A stretch of 64,000 bases of DNA from Daedaleopsis sinensis (GCA_033807695.1 CM066307.1:2790001-2854000); one strand, 5' to 3'; positions 31,503-43,329 are shown, counted from the stretch's first letter. Notes: a model not told the origin generated them from the letters alone. Program-made: numbers and translations.

Positions 31503-34156
31503 ATGGCTGCAGAGTCAGTTAACCCATCGACTGAGCAATGGTAAGACTTTGTGTATTGTTTAATGACTGTTTTATAACATAAGGTTAGGCAAGAGTGCGT
31601 GTATACGTTCAGTGACACCGAGAAAGCCGTCTACACCGTCGTGAACGTCCCAGATCATATATATCTGCCAACCAGGGTTGAGAGAAACCCGATAGATATG
31701 GCAACCCTGCGCAACCAGCTGCAGCCTCAATACTCCGTGCATCAAGTACCAGAGGCTCCGTATCTTCTCAGAGTTAACACAGCGAACGACTGCCTGCTCT
31801 CTTTCCTCGCCCTCAATTCCTTGGAGCCAGTTGAGTATGCGTGCTTGGAGTGGGGACTCTCTCTAGGTGTGCAAATTTGGAGAAGGCTCGAGCAAGCATT
31901 AGGGAAGATTGCAGACGAGATACTGCTGTTTGCCAACCCAAACACTGAATGGGGAAACACGGTGCGCTGGTCGCACTGGCCGGACCCTGAGCAATTTGGC
32001 TACCTCAAATTTCACGGCACGCGTAACGCCGCGAAAGCTGCAATTCTTCGATCCCGGGACGCCTTCGCTTTTCTCGCTGCCCACTGCACTCTCGCAATCG
32101 CGCTATGGAGCAGGGACCCTAGTCCGTACGGATGGATCCAGCACCTCGCGAAGTTGAACGTGCGCCCATCATGGACAGATGCGATCCAATCCTCCGTCAT
32201 ATCACAGTTTGCCCACTCGCTTCGCGTCGGTACAGTCATCGATCCCTTGGAATACGGTGCCCTCCACCACATCACTGCCCTCCGCAGAGCAAAAGTGCCA
32301 GTCTTTGTACGATGGGGCCACAAAAAAGCTAATGTCGACAACGTGTGTGCCCAGTATCCCTTCATGGCCGAATTTAGTCCAATTGGACGAGATGGTGCGA
32401 ACACCGCTGTGAATCCTCCCCTCCCCCATGCTCCGCATCATTACCTTCTGTGGCACAACAATGTCTCCCGAATGCACCCTTTCAAGGCAGGGATTGGCTT
32501 ACGGAAACCTGCAGGCCCTTTCCAGCAGCCTGGAGAGAGCAGCACACATTTTGTGACGCGTATGCGTGCCCGTGCACAGGCTGCTATGGCGAACGAGTCT
32601 GAAGCTCAGCGAGCGCATCGTCTCAGACGGGAGCAAGTAGCTGCAAGTGGGGATTTGCCTCCACCATGGGTGCCCGTCAACATGTGGCTCAAAGCAAGCG
32701 ATGTCGACCAGGACATCCGTCCGGATTGGGCCGACCTCGACATACGGGTGCGCATAGACAGCAGCGCAGTCCCTGGCCTCTGGAGCACTCACGGCACCGC
32801 TCACCGGTTCTACAACTGGTACTTTGACGAATGGGATCTCGGCGCTCAAGACCAGACAGATACAGCTCCTATGCACGCCAACGCTGTCGAGAACCTCCAG
32901 GACTTTAACTGGCAGCCTGTCAATCTTGCAGACATGATGTTCGATGCTCTCCCCTTCCTTTTCCATCCTCAGCTGCCACATTCTGGATTGTCGACGTTGG
33001 TGCATGTCTCTGAGTCGTTCATCGAGGAGTTCTATGGCCTCGTCCCCTCACATGCTCTGCTGGACGCCGACTGCAAGGAGTATCTCCCCCATGTTCATAA
33101 GGTCCTCGGGCTGGAGCCAGATGACCCTCGGGTTACAGACAGGGTCGCACGGAAAACCTACGCTGGGTTCATCTGGGCAGTTCTGAATGGGCAGCTTGGT
33201 CGCGAGGGAGTACAGCACTGTTGGGATCTAGACAGCCGCTCGGCGGGTTACCTGCTCAACCAGCCAGGGCTACAGGAGCGAGTCGGACGAATCACAGCAG
33301 CTCCAGTCACTGAACGTGCGAGAACAGCGCTGTTCTTCGTGCAGTTCAAGGCCGACCCTCATAATCTCGGCTGGATTCTGGCCGCTGATGCCCGGGTCGT
33401 ACTATACCTGCTTCGCAGAGTCACCATAGCGACCAGTGCAGATGCCGCGACTGCTCTGGTGGCCGCAGGCCTCCCATTTCATACCCTCAGGTTCTCGGCG
33501 TCCTCTGGTGAACCGTCTTATGCCATCACCCTCTTTGGCTACATCTTCCCGTTCATCTTCCGTCGCCAGAGCTAAGCTACGAGCTCAGGGTGCTCCGGCT
33601 GCTCCAACGGCACCATATACGTGCTGTTCTCATGGCCGGGGGTATAATCTGGCGGATTGCAATGGAGGTGATCGGCTATGGGGGCGAAGATCTGCAAGAG
33701 AGAATGCTGCAAAGTGTCCTCTCTGGGCCATCCGATGCAGATGAGCACCATGCAGCGTTCGTCCGTGTACAGCCAGACATGTTCTACATGGACGACAGCC
33801 TGGACACAGACGCTGAGAATGTCTTCAGCGGTCTCTGTAAGCTCTACACAGGTATGCAGCCTGAGTAGCCTCATTCCATATATTTTAATACTAAATGGTA
33901 TACAGAGCAAGGAGACCAGACAGAGGATACGTCATGGTGGCCAAAGCAGTCTCATTGGATAGGCTCTGGTATGGACACCGGGATCTGGTCGCCTTGGAAT
34001 GAGGCATGGTTTCAACGCAGATTGAGGGACATTCAGGCTGGACGCGCAGGGATGGTGAATGCTGGCAAATGGAGATCAATGTTGACTATGTATTGGGCTG
34101 CAAATCATGTAGCAAAGGACCTCAGATGTGCAAGTGAATCTTTCTTACTTGTGTAG
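31503..34156 (+). pseudogene. Large gene of unknown function with one frameshift
   Basis: Exon 1 (31503-31540, 'MAAESVNPSTEQ') joins over a 48-nt intron to 31589, after which an open frame runs to 33575 (about 675 residues: 'LLRVNTANDCLLSFLALNSL', 'VPVFVRWGHKK', 'NWYFDEWDLGAQ'). The coding sense then continues in another frame from about 33520 ('ELRVLRLLQRHHIRAVLMAG', 'GIIWRIAMEVIG'), crosses an intron at 33852-33905, and ends at 34156 ('WSPWNEAWFQRRLRDIQAG'). The change of frame near 33520-33575 has no good splice pair, so I read it as a single-base slip. The family resembles multi-copy hypothetical proteins of Agaricomycetes; no known domain. A sequencing error could restore a gene of about 870 residues. 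Confidence 0.6.
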
Positions 34157-34429
34157 CAGTTTTTTATATGGCTACTAAGTGTATCTATCTGTCTATTGGA
34201 CTTGTATATTAGATTAGTCTCAACTGTATTGATGCTAAGTACTGCAGCTGTGCAATGCCTATGTAGACTGAGTGCCTTAGACTTGATATCTGTTGAAATT
34301 GTATATGAGATTAGTTTCAATTATGCTAATGGTAAGTACAGCGGCTGTGCAAAGTATATGTGGGATGGGTGCTTGTGTAGCCCTAGAGTGGGACCCTAAC
34401 CCTAGGATAGGGTTCGAACGGTAAGTAAA
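34157..34429. repeat. Imperfect direct repeat, period about 98 bp
   Basis: TTAGTCTCAA...AGCTGTGCAA near 34210-34257 recurs as TTAGTTTCAA...GGCTGTGCAA near 34311-34352. Small inverted repeats around CCCTAACCCTAGG follow near 34391. Confidence 0.45.
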
Positions 34430-34744
34430 TTACTTACCTGTGCTTATGTAACTATAAGCAAAAAGTAAGCGGTGTTTGAAAAATTTTCCCACGTACACGA
34501 AGTATCGTGACAAGTGCTGGGCCGAATCTCGACCATAAAGGACGATTTCTTCGTTCCTCATCAATCGTAATGGGAGGAAGACATGGTTCTGGGAGCGATT
34601 GGTGAGGTGTTTCAATGTTTCGAGTGCAACACTAGTGATGGCGTTTACGTATGAGAGGTTGGGGTCATCCCTGGAGGTTTCGGCCATCTTCTTGAGGCCT
34701 TGCTGGATGCCCTGAAGCCGTAGCGTGTCATCGGGTTGGCTCAT
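34430..34744 (-). CDS. Gene fragment of unknown function
   Basis: The minus-strand frame starts at ATG 34744 ('MSQPDDTLRLQGIQQGLKKM') and runs 104 codons, with 'FLPLRLMRNEEIVLYGRDSA' in the middle and a possible splice donor (GTACGTGG) near 34488, after which the reading loses sense. The stretch coding 'LRLM..EEIVLYG' shares about 40 bp with the interrupted gene at 15.5 kb. No domain is recognised. It may be a first exon whose partner exons are lost, or a decaying copy. Confidence 0.4.
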   Translation of the reverse strand: MSQPDDTLRLQGIQQGLKKMAETSRDDPNLSYVNAITSVALETLKHLTNRSQNHVFLPLRLMRNEEIVLYGRDSAQHLSRYFVYVGKFFKHRLLFAYSYISTGK

Positions 34745-35871
34745 GATGTATGCGTGGGTACACTTGCGATGACTGGTCCCGCTTGTTCTAAGAGCTCTGT
34801 CTCGGGTCTGGGTAAGGGCGGGCGGGGGTGTTAGTTACAGGGTGTTACTGACCTAAGCGTGCGAGCAGATGGATGGGGTGTACGTGTTCCACAGCCCGAG
34901 CTAAATACCTGGGGTGCCAAGCAGAGCATGTGTCTGGTGACTCCTTCCGATCACTCATCCATCCACACGTCCGTAGCAGGATATGTCTTCCAATCTGCCA
35001 AAGGTTGGCAGGCATGGGCGAGCAGCGTCTGCTCCTGTCAGAGCGCCCGTTGGACTGCCCCCGAGGGAGAGGCATCCGGGGCACTGACATAGGTCAAGCC
35101 TAGTTTGCCCAGCTACTCGAAAGTAGCATGCTATGAGCACCTTCACCTCGAGGGTGCGTTGCGAAGTTCGCATGCCGGTAGAGAATGGAGCTTAAGTTGA
35201 CTTACCTGTGGGCCTCGCATGATTGACTACGGCGGACTGTCTCTGTCAGTTCAGCGATCCCCCAGGTGGATCCTCTCAGCTGGGTCTTTCCAGTGGGCTG
35301 GGGCGCGTTGAGGGCAGCGTGGTCTCGTGTTCGCGGTCTGAGATCGACTGGCTTGGGGACTCGCATCGTCCTCCTTGGCTGCGTCGTCGAGTCATCGAAG
35401 CTGCACTTTTCGGCCCTCATACTTCATCGAGGTCGTATATATCAGTGCTCTTGGGTACCCATCGACATATAGAGGGTGTTTTGGCCCTGGTATGGCTGCT
35501 CCAATGTGCCAGGGACCGTGGGAAAAGTACGATGGTGGTGGTACGTGAAAGAGGAGCATCCCGTGGTGGATAGTATTCGGCGGAGATTAGAGGCATATTG
35601 CACTCTTCCGAGGTCCCTAATCGGGTATCCTGAGGCCAGAGAAGGTGAGAGGCCTGGAGGATGACGAATGTGTAACAGTGGAACTTTGGTGCAAATTTTT
35701 GGCGGGTGACGCTCGAGCATGAGGCCTTGAGGCCTGAGACCTGAGGAGTCGACTCCTAGTCAAATATGTCGTACTAGATTGAAGCACTGAGAAAGCTTAG
35801 ATGTTAAACTGTCGCTCAGGCTCGTGGAGGCCTGGCTAGGACGATAAGGATGGGGTTAACGTAGCATTGCT
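34745..35871. other. Non-coding stretch
   Basis: No gene supported. Several overlapping open frames of 60-116 codons exist on both strands, without domain-like sequence or splice structure. Confidence 0.4.
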
Positions 35872-38008
35872 TTGGAAAACCTTCAATATCGTGCATGTAC
35901 AGAATATAATATTCAGTTGATAGAATCTAGAGTAGCAGGGAGAGGTAAACATCAACCTAAAATAAATCAACCAAGATTCCGCAATGTCTCAGTAATTACT
36001 TCATGGAATTCTTATCGGGACAAGATCAATGAACTTGGGTGTGCACGATTTGCTAGAGAGAATAAATGTGTACTTAAGTTATTAGACTGACTCATCTGAG
36101 CTACCAAAGGGTATTTGGGCTAAATGAGTAAATTCTAAGCGTAAGAACAATATCATCAATGAAAAGTTACAAACTTCATTATGGGAGCTATCTCACCACT
36201 TGTCCGAGCACCATCCTGGAACTCTTAACATATGTGTTGGCATGCCCGTGATGATAAAAGTCAATGAAGCTACAGAATGTTGCGTAACAAATGGAGCTGA
36301 AGGTGAAGTTGTAGGCTGGACATCAAGACCAATCCCTAATTCCGAGGACAAGTTAGCATTGGAAACTCTGTTTATTTGACTTACCGCTGCACCAACCAAA
36401 GTCCAACTACCTGGTCTTCCAGAAAATGTCATTCCTCTATCTCACTCCAAGCGCAAAGTAAAATGCAAGATGCCCAATGGTAAAATACTTGAGATTGAGA
36501 GAGATCAGGTATCAGTTGTTCCCAACTTTGCCATGACTGACTTTGCATCTCAAGGTCGCACTCGGCCTAATAATGTTTGTGATTTACAGAATTGTAGAAC
36601 TCACCAGTCTGTATATAGGTACCTGTTTGTCAAGAGGATTGACTCTGGAAGGCACAATTCTTATTCAATCCTTTGATCCATCTAAATTGACAGGGGGAAT
36701 TGCAGGGAGTCTGCGTCAAGAAATCCGTGAACTTGAATTACTAGATGAGATAACTCGCCTGCATTACTTGAGCCAAGTACCTCCTCAAGTGGTAGGAATC
36801 ACTCAGAATGAACTGATTCATTCCTTCTGCAAGTGGAAAGGGGAAAACTTTATGCCAAAGGCTATGCACAGAGCAATAAAGTGGTCAGACAAATCCCATT
36901 TCCCTGTGAATCCTGTGACCGAGGACAGCCCGTGAACAATAGTCAAAACTTCAGGGAAAAAATCAGACACTTCTAAGGAGAAAGGCACAGTCAAGCGTGA
37001 TATATCTAATTTCATCAGTGCAAAAGGGACTCAAGCTCTTAGGTCAATTGGGAACTCCTTAGTGAAGAAGACTGACAAACGGAAACCTGTCATTGAAGAT
37101 GAAGAGTTATGCAATACAACTGCAGTACGGAAACGAGCAAAGCCAATCAGAGTCAATGCTCCTCCCTTGGGAAGTTCATTAAAGGGAATACCATGGGATG
37201 AGGACAACTGGAGTTGTGCATATGTCAGTCTTATGACAATACTTTTCTCTGTATACTCTGAATGCCAGGATGCATGGCAAAGTGACACATCTCCCAGAAG
37301 TGACAAACTGGGTGAGGTGTTTAATAAATGTCTCTCTGATCCTAGTATATCAACATTATCACAAGCTAGAGACCAAGTACGAAATATGCTCGATTGCAAG
37401 GATCATGAGCTTGGATCTAAAGGCAAGACTACCACAGATTTATATCTACTAGCCCGTAGAATGTTAGCAATAGATGATAATGTACTACTCAAGAGTTACG
37501 TGTGCCGCTCATGCGAATATAGGGAAGTAGACAACCCGTTTTATGACATTCTATGGACATGTTCAGATCAAATGTGAAAGAATCACCCAGACAAACTGGG
37601 GACACCAAAGGGGAAAACAACAGCCAAGTGGTTAAATGCTCTAAGGACTCAACAAAGAGAACATCACTGCCCGCAATGTAACCGTCACCTATTAAGATGT
37701 CTCAAGTACGATGTGGCTCCTCCATTTATTGCATTTACTCTAAGAAAATTTAAAATGCCAGTTGACAATCAGATTGTTTTGCAGGAAATTAATCAAATGT
37801 ATAGGCTGTGTGGAATTATATACATTGGCAATAATCACTTCATATCTAGAATTGTTGATAAATCTGGAGGTGTATGGCTACATGATGGAATTGAGCATAA
37901 GGAGCATGTACTATATTATGACAATATAATTAATTTCCCTTACCAGAAGTTGCAGACTGTTAGTAATGATTATGTCATGGCTTTAGTGTTATATACCAAG
38001 CTGTAATA
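35872..38008 (+). pseudogene. Pif1-type helicase C-terminus fused to a cysteine-protease-like domain (decayed)
   Basis: A 5'-truncated reading in several frames begins 'PRFRNVSVITSWNSYRDKIN', then 'ICIGMPVMIKVNEATECCVT' and 'NGAEGEVVGW' (mid 36 kb). The helicase motif V/VI region follows, 'VPNFAMTDFASQGRTRP' and 'NCRTHQSVY', then 'GSLRQEIRELELLDEITRL'. These are motifs of the Pif1/RecD-like SF1 helicases found in Helitron-like elements. After a Lys-rich linker comes 'WDEDNWSCAYVSLMTILFSV' (37190-37260), a Cys box like that of ubiquitin-hydrolase-type proteases, and 'CGIIYIGNNHFISRIVDK' with 'GVWLHDGI' (about 37810-37885), a possible His box. At least four stops or shifts interrupt it (about 36090, 36380, 36620 and 36935, and a stop at 37575). 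The N-terminal helicase half and any Rep domain are missing. The sequence is clearly AT-richer than its neighbours. Confidence 0.75.
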
Positions 38009-38080
38009 TACCAAGGTCTTACTCTCTATCACACTTTGAGCTCAACCCCCATTACACTCATAAATCGTACTGTGCCAGAC

Positions 38081-38929
38081 TAAGGCTGAACACGGATCAA
38101 TCTGTAGGTTATCCGGACCCGGACCTACAGGTCAGAGGGGTCCCTCGGGGTCCTACCTAGACCCGGAAAGATCCGATCCGGCGCTTGATCCGGATCCGGA
38201 CGATCCGGATCCGGTACCTACAGGTCGACCTGCGGAGGGATATGCGAAATGATATACCGGGGGCGTTTCGTAAGACGATCCTCTCGTCTTTTGCACATAG
38301 GTACCCGCGCTCCGTAAGCACACAATGGACCCGGTATCGTGAGAATCTATTCATAATTGACTGAGATATGGGGCAATCATTCAACACTTCCCAAGGGGTT
38401 ATGCGGTTTTACTATATTGGTCAGTAAATTGCAGATCCTGTACGCGATTCAGGGAACGAACCTCTCGTTTTTCGACGGTCGATTTGCAGTCCTAAAACGA
38501 GCACTGGATAATATTCTGAACATTTATTTGTGCATGAACAATAATGCTAGAGGCATAACTTTGATCGGTTTGTCCCATACAAGGGCGCAGAACGGGGATA
38601 CACCGTAACATTTATAGAATAATGTTTATTCAACCGATTCAAATGAAACTTGGCAGACTCGCAGGACGCCCAGTGAGGTAGCATTGGGCAAAGTTGCAGG
38701 CAGTTTGCACCGGAAATACGTCCTCTGCATATGCCGGATCGCTGTGCGCGGATCCGCAAAATTGCGAACATCCGACCTGGATCCGGGACAAAATTGCGAA
38801 GGTCCGACCTAGATCCGGGATGATCCGACCCAGCGCTTGATCTGGATCCGGAAGACCCGGACCTACGGGTCAAACACCGGGTCGGATCCGGATCTACCTG
38901 CGCGTGACCTGACCTATTGTTCAGCCTTA
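38081..38929. mobile_element. hAT-type MITE, 849 bp, with perfect target duplication
   Basis: Ends TAAGGCTGAACA and its complement TGTTCAGCCTTA (12-bp terminal inverted repeat), flanked by the 8-bp direct repeat TGCCAGAC at 38073-38080 and 38930-38937. An 8-bp duplication and a YARNG-like end (TAAGG) are hallmarks of hAT elements. Both sub-ends are crowded with GGATCCGG/CCGGATCC-type words in both orientations, the kind of subterminal array hAT transposases bind. No coding capacity, so it needs a helper transposase. Confidence 0.85.
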
Positions 38930-38937
38930 TGCCAGAC

Positions 38938-39682
38938 CTGGCCGCCTTCCCCACAAGTACAGATAAGATGAGATGGACGGATAAGCGTAGCTGATAGTGA
39001 TTATCTGGCAGCAATAACAAGATGTCCGCACTCACCAGCACCTTGCCTCACCTCTTTCGTAACACCCACCAGCCCCTGCCTGCCGCCCCCACCCTCTCGC
39101 TCTCCCGCCTGCTCTCCCGCCTGCTCTTTTGTTCTCTCACTCGCTCGCCTGCTTGCCCTCCTCTGCTGTCCCGCCCGCCATCAGCTGCCTTGCTGGCTGG
39201 GCACATTGAGCTCACACCCACCTATGTGCCTCCCTTGGGTACCGAGCCACCAGGTTTATACGCACGAACAAGGTGAAACTTCAGCGTACCGCCGAGTATA
39301 AAGCGCATGTCACCGGCCGTACGTGCACCCGCCTGCCCCTTCTACTATGATCACAACTCCCTGCTTTGCACTGCGTGTGCCCACCTCTGTCCATATTGCT
39401 GATTGCGAGACCTTCACCATAGAGTCTGTCAGAACTTGGCGCATGAGGTCGGTGAAGGTGTGAGGTCAGCGAAGGTGCGTAGCCATGCGAAGTACCGTGC
39501 TGTGTGGCGTATTGATGTTCTTTGCCGTCTTCAGCACAGTGCTCAACCTGCTACTGCCCACGCTGCGCAGTCCTGCCATCGATGAACAGTGTGCATATGA
39601 CAAGGTTCACCTGTAAGTGCTCTCCTTGCATAATGCTAAGTATACCATATTGACACCATGCAGAGGGCTCGCCAAGTTTCAT
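38938..39682. other. Intergenic stretch
   Basis: An open frame at 39022-39276 is rich in Leu, Ser, Pro and Arg and is low-complexity. I do not call it a gene. Nothing else recognised. Confidence 0.3.
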
Positions 39683-41340
39683 TTACCCCCAGGAACGAGG
39701 TGCTCTCATGCGCGCAAGAATGAGTGCCTTCTGTGATCTGTAATACTGTATAACTGTTACTGTATGATCGTGTTGTGTAGGAATACTTACTACCCATATT
39801 GCACTTGATTTCCTATGTCCACTTGGTTCTCGCCAGTACATGGACGAAGAGGTAGCAGAGCCGGATGGAGATGAGCTGGATGGAGATTGAGAGATGGGTG
39901 CAGCAGGATTATGGGCAGATGATGGAGGCAGAGCCAGAGTCAAGGATGGAGATGTGGCAGTAGTAGATACGAACTTGAATAGCAGGTGACGAACCAGTCT
40001 CAAAGCCTGACACATGGCCGGCTCTATGGGCATCCATCCACTGAGCCCACTCCTCCTTGTCCATCTCATGGAAATAAGTGACTTCGTTCTGCCACGATTG
40101 AAGGAGAATGAGTGGCTCGATGCGTGAGAGCTGCCCGGGGGCGACAAACTTGTTGAGGGGCCAGTTGCTGATGATCACACCGAACTTGGCAGTGATTATG
40201 GTCAAAGTTGACATAGAACATCTTGGGGATGTGAAAGTGTGTGCATGCTTTCTCTGCAGATGTTGCGGATGTATCAGCCGGCTGTCATGCAGGACACTGA
40301 GAGAGATGGACTTACAGAGCTTGCTGTGAATGATTTCCTTGACCTGATGCTTGAGCGCGATTGTCTCCTTGCGCACCGAGCGCATCATACCTATACCCAC
40401 CTGGACAAGTTAACATGTGGATGTGGGTGTGTGTGGAGGTGGTAGTACGTACCTTCTAGGCCCTTGAGGCAGTAAGCTTCCATCTTGACGGCGACATCTT
40501 GCATGGAATGCTTGGTGAGCATCTTGATGCAGTCGGCCACGCGCTTGCCAGAGTAGAACATGTACGGTGGGTTGAGGTCGTCGATCTGTGTACGCATGGC
40601 AATGAGCAGGAACTTGTTGCTCGTGTGTCCATGTAGTTCTTCTAATTGGATAGTAGATAAACTGATATACATTTCATGAAGTGGTACGTACTTGACCGGA
40701 TACACTTGCTAGAGTCGCATGCATGTCGTTGCAGGCGTTCAGGACGACATTGTGGGTGCCCTTGATATTTGTTTGCTGATGCTCGACGAGCTTTTCGAGC
40801 TCGTCTCCGGCTGCTGCCTGCTGCTCTTCCGAGGACATCTCCTTCCAGCGCGCTGACAGGTCCTTGATCACGACTAAGTTCACGTGCTGGGGACTGTCAG
40901 GTGAAGACTCTGGATGGTAATGTTAGTATACACGAACCCGAGAAGACAAATAACAAATTATTAGCAAGCACCCTCATTGATCTTCCTTAACTCTTTGCTA
41001 ACGAAGGTGTTCCACAGAGTGATTTTGTGTGGTTCTTTCCTGATGCGAAGCATCGTCTGGAGGATCAGATGGAAGTAATAGCCCACCTTGTGACCGCTGA
41101 ACTCTTTCTCCATGTTGACGGCGGCAGTCCAGACCTGCTCTCGGGCCTCGACGAGTGTGTCATGGAGGTTCTGTTTGTTCTCATTGCGGACATCCTTCAT
41201 GGCCTTTTTCTGCTCCGTGGTGAGAGGGGCACGAGGCACGCACTTGCGTGTACACATGGGAAGCGGACCCGAGAGCTAGCCTTGAGAGCAGTCTGGGAGA
41301 GGTGGCAGACAACAACATCCTGAGTGTTGGCTTTCGGCAT
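39683..41340 (-). CDS. Spliced gene of unknown function
   Basis: Read from ATG 41340 ('MPKANTQDVVVCHLSQTALK'), then after a likely intron 'APLTTEQKKAMKDVRNENKQ', 'QVWTAAVNMEKEFSGHKVGY' and 'ITLWNTFVSKELRKINEG' (to about 40970). The next exons are 'DLSARWKEMSSEEQQAAAG' (to about 40690), 'RTQIDDLNPPYMFYSGKRVA' (to about 40450), 'SVRKETIALKHQVKEIIHSK' (to about 40320), and 'FGVIISNWPLNKFVAPGQLS' with 'YFHEMDKEEWAQWMDAHRAG' (to about 39980). Splice donors of GTACGT/GTAAGT type separate the blocks. The pattern of short helical exons recalls multi-copy hypothetical proteins of polypores with an N-terminal 'kinetics of Trp-Lys-Glu' style helix, but I cannot name a family. The last exon and stop are uncertain. 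Confidence 0.5.
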
Positions 41341-41862
41341 GGCGTGAGAGGCAGGTGGTAGTGAAAAGAATATTGGTAGTGCCAGTGTCTCTATTTCAGC
41401 AGAAGCACGCGAGTCTGTGTTGTCAACAAACTAAGGTAGCCTCGAACACATAAAGGACACATGTGGAACACAGAACCAGTTGTTTCTACATACATACACA
41501 GCAGTTGTAGTGTACTCATACCTCAGGCAGTTCCATGATCGTCCACACCATGGTGGAATTGCAAGTGTTCCAACCAAGACAACAAACTGACATGGTATAT
41601 AAACTGCTCGACAGTGGTGCAATGGACTCAGCACTGGAGCAGCGTCAATGTCTCAACAGCATCCAGCCCACTCCTCATGAAGAGCCTATCTGCCTCCTTT
41701 CCAAAGCTAAGAGCCGGGAGGCAAGGGCCAGTTGCGCCTGCCATCAAAAGCAGCTGGCAAACGACACCACAGAGCAGCTTGAGCAATGGGTCGTGATCAT
41801 CCCCGACTCCATAGGCTGTCTTGGCGTGAATCAGTTGGCAGTCATATGAACAGTCAAGCACT
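41341..41862. other. Stretch between two minus-strand coding blocks
   Basis: No convincing coding sequence. It is either intron and promoter between the block at 41863-42142 and the gene below 41340, or plain intergenic DNA. Confidence 0.3.
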
Positions 41863-42142
41863 TACCCAGGGGCAGGCCAACCACATTGTCACCCTTCTTC
41901 ACTGCTGGGAAGGTTGTGCCCGACGTGGCAGAGAAGTCAGTGGGACCGGCGGAGGAACTTGAAGAGCCACTAGCCTGTATTGGAGTTGATGTAGAGGGTG
42001 TTGGGGGGGCAGTGTCTGCATGTGTGCCCTTCACAGGGCTGGAAGACCGTGAGGAGAGCAAGATGCCCTTCTGAGGGCTCGCAGCCCGACTCGGGGTGGA
42101 AGGGGAGTCTTCTTTGCCAGCAGACGGAGTACTGATAGCCAC
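41863..42142 (-). CDS. Ser/Pro/Thr-rich first exon, unknown gene
   Basis: ATG 42142 opens 'MAISTPSAGKEDSPSTPSRA', a Ser/Pro/Thr-rich, probably disordered segment of 93 codons that ends 'NVVGLPLGK' at a GTAAGT donor (near 41863). It may be the N-terminal exon of the gene at 39683-41340 or a separate small gene; I cannot find the acceptor. Confidence 0.35.
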
Positions 42143-42321
42143 AAAATTGAATCACAGCAGCTTGGTGCGCGAGGGAGGCAGAGGAATAGGGGCCCCAGCA
42201 GGGAGCAGGGGAAGGTTCGTGCCCGGCTTCACAGCGTGCATCCCCGGATTTAAGGACCCCTGACATCGCTGGGAAATGCGCGAGCGACGTGACCTAGCCC
42301 AGTCATATCACGGCAATTTCA

Positions 42322-42374
42322 ATGCGACTGACACGTAAAGTATCCCAACAATGTATGTCCTATGTCAGTCGCAT
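42322..42374. repeat. Inverted repeat
   Basis: ATGCGACTGACA at 42322-42333 and its exact complement at 42363-42374. Short palindromes are common through 42290-42470. Confidence 0.7.
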
Positions 42375-42708
42375 AGATATCTTCAAGCGTCCCATGCTGA
42401 GATATCTGCGTGAAATGTATCCAGGCACGTTCAATGATATAATAATGGCTATGTTCGAACCCTGATTCATATCCATAATAAATCTCGTACAAAGATAGCT
42501 ATAACGTCAAGTCACTGGAGTTTGAACCTGTCGCTAAGGGAGATGATGAAAGGAAATGTAATCTGTTCAGTAAATTTCGCACCCAAAGAAATGTTTGACC
42601 GATTCTCGAGGCAGGAAATGAAAGTGACAGGCGCCGTGGCACGGTGCAGGACATGAATAAGATCTCTTTGACCATATCAAAGCCTTTGACAGGGAACATA
42701 TAACAAAC

Positions 42709-42763
42709 ATATCACGGTGATATCGTCCCAAGCGATATGCTCAAGGAGATATCGCCGTGATAT
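42709..42763. repeat. Inverted repeat
   Basis: ATATCACGGTGATATC at 42709-42724 and, with one mismatch, its complement at 42748-42763. Each arm is itself partly palindromic. The region around it (42375-42800) shows no gene. Confidence 0.75.
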
Positions 42764-42800
42764 TTTTCAGGCAGGTTACATATCATCGCGTGAGACATGT

Positions 42801-43289
42801 AACATATCAGCCAATTGTGCGCGCGCAGGTGCACAAGTCGGCGCAGGGGTGCGCGATTGTGCACACTACGGCACGTATGAGACACCTCGCGCACAGTTAG
42901 TCACTGGAGGGCACACAGTGCTCATGGTGCGCGTCAGTGCTCATGGTGTGCGTAAGCGTCCTGCATGCACCAGTCCTAGCAGACACGAGGCTACTCACCT
43001 TCGTTTAAGCGCCCGATGTGAGCCTCCTATAACCAATGTGTCGGGCTTGGTGAGTGCGCGCTGCGGGCTCGGTGAGTGCGCGCTGCGAGATCAGTGAGTG
43101 CGCGGGATCAGTGAGCGTGCGCTGGGGGCACAGTTATGTGCACCCTATGTATCACGGCGCAGAGGTTCACGAGCGTCGGTTCGCGCCCTGATCGTGCACA
43201 ACGCGCGGGTTATAATACCGTGCGCGTGCGGTGCTGCACATGTGTGCGCCTTAGTATAGTCGGAAGTACGCCCGCACAAATGAAGGGGC
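42801..43289. other. GC-rich non-coding DNA with short repeats
   Basis: GTGAGTGCGCGCTGCG and related words recur around 43050-43130. No gene. Confidence 0.4.
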
Positions 43290-43329
43290 GCGTATGGGAA
43301 CCGTTCGTACACCTCGCTGCGCGCGTAAG

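Noticed and set aside
34388..34404. CCCTAACCCTA, telomere-like
   Set aside because: Only about two units inside a small inverted repeat; not a telomere or an interstitial array.
38081..38929. Mariner-type MITE with TA duplication
   Set aside because: TA flanks could be read, but the 8-bp perfect duplication TGCCAGAC and the 12-bp ends starting TAAGG explain the site better as hAT.
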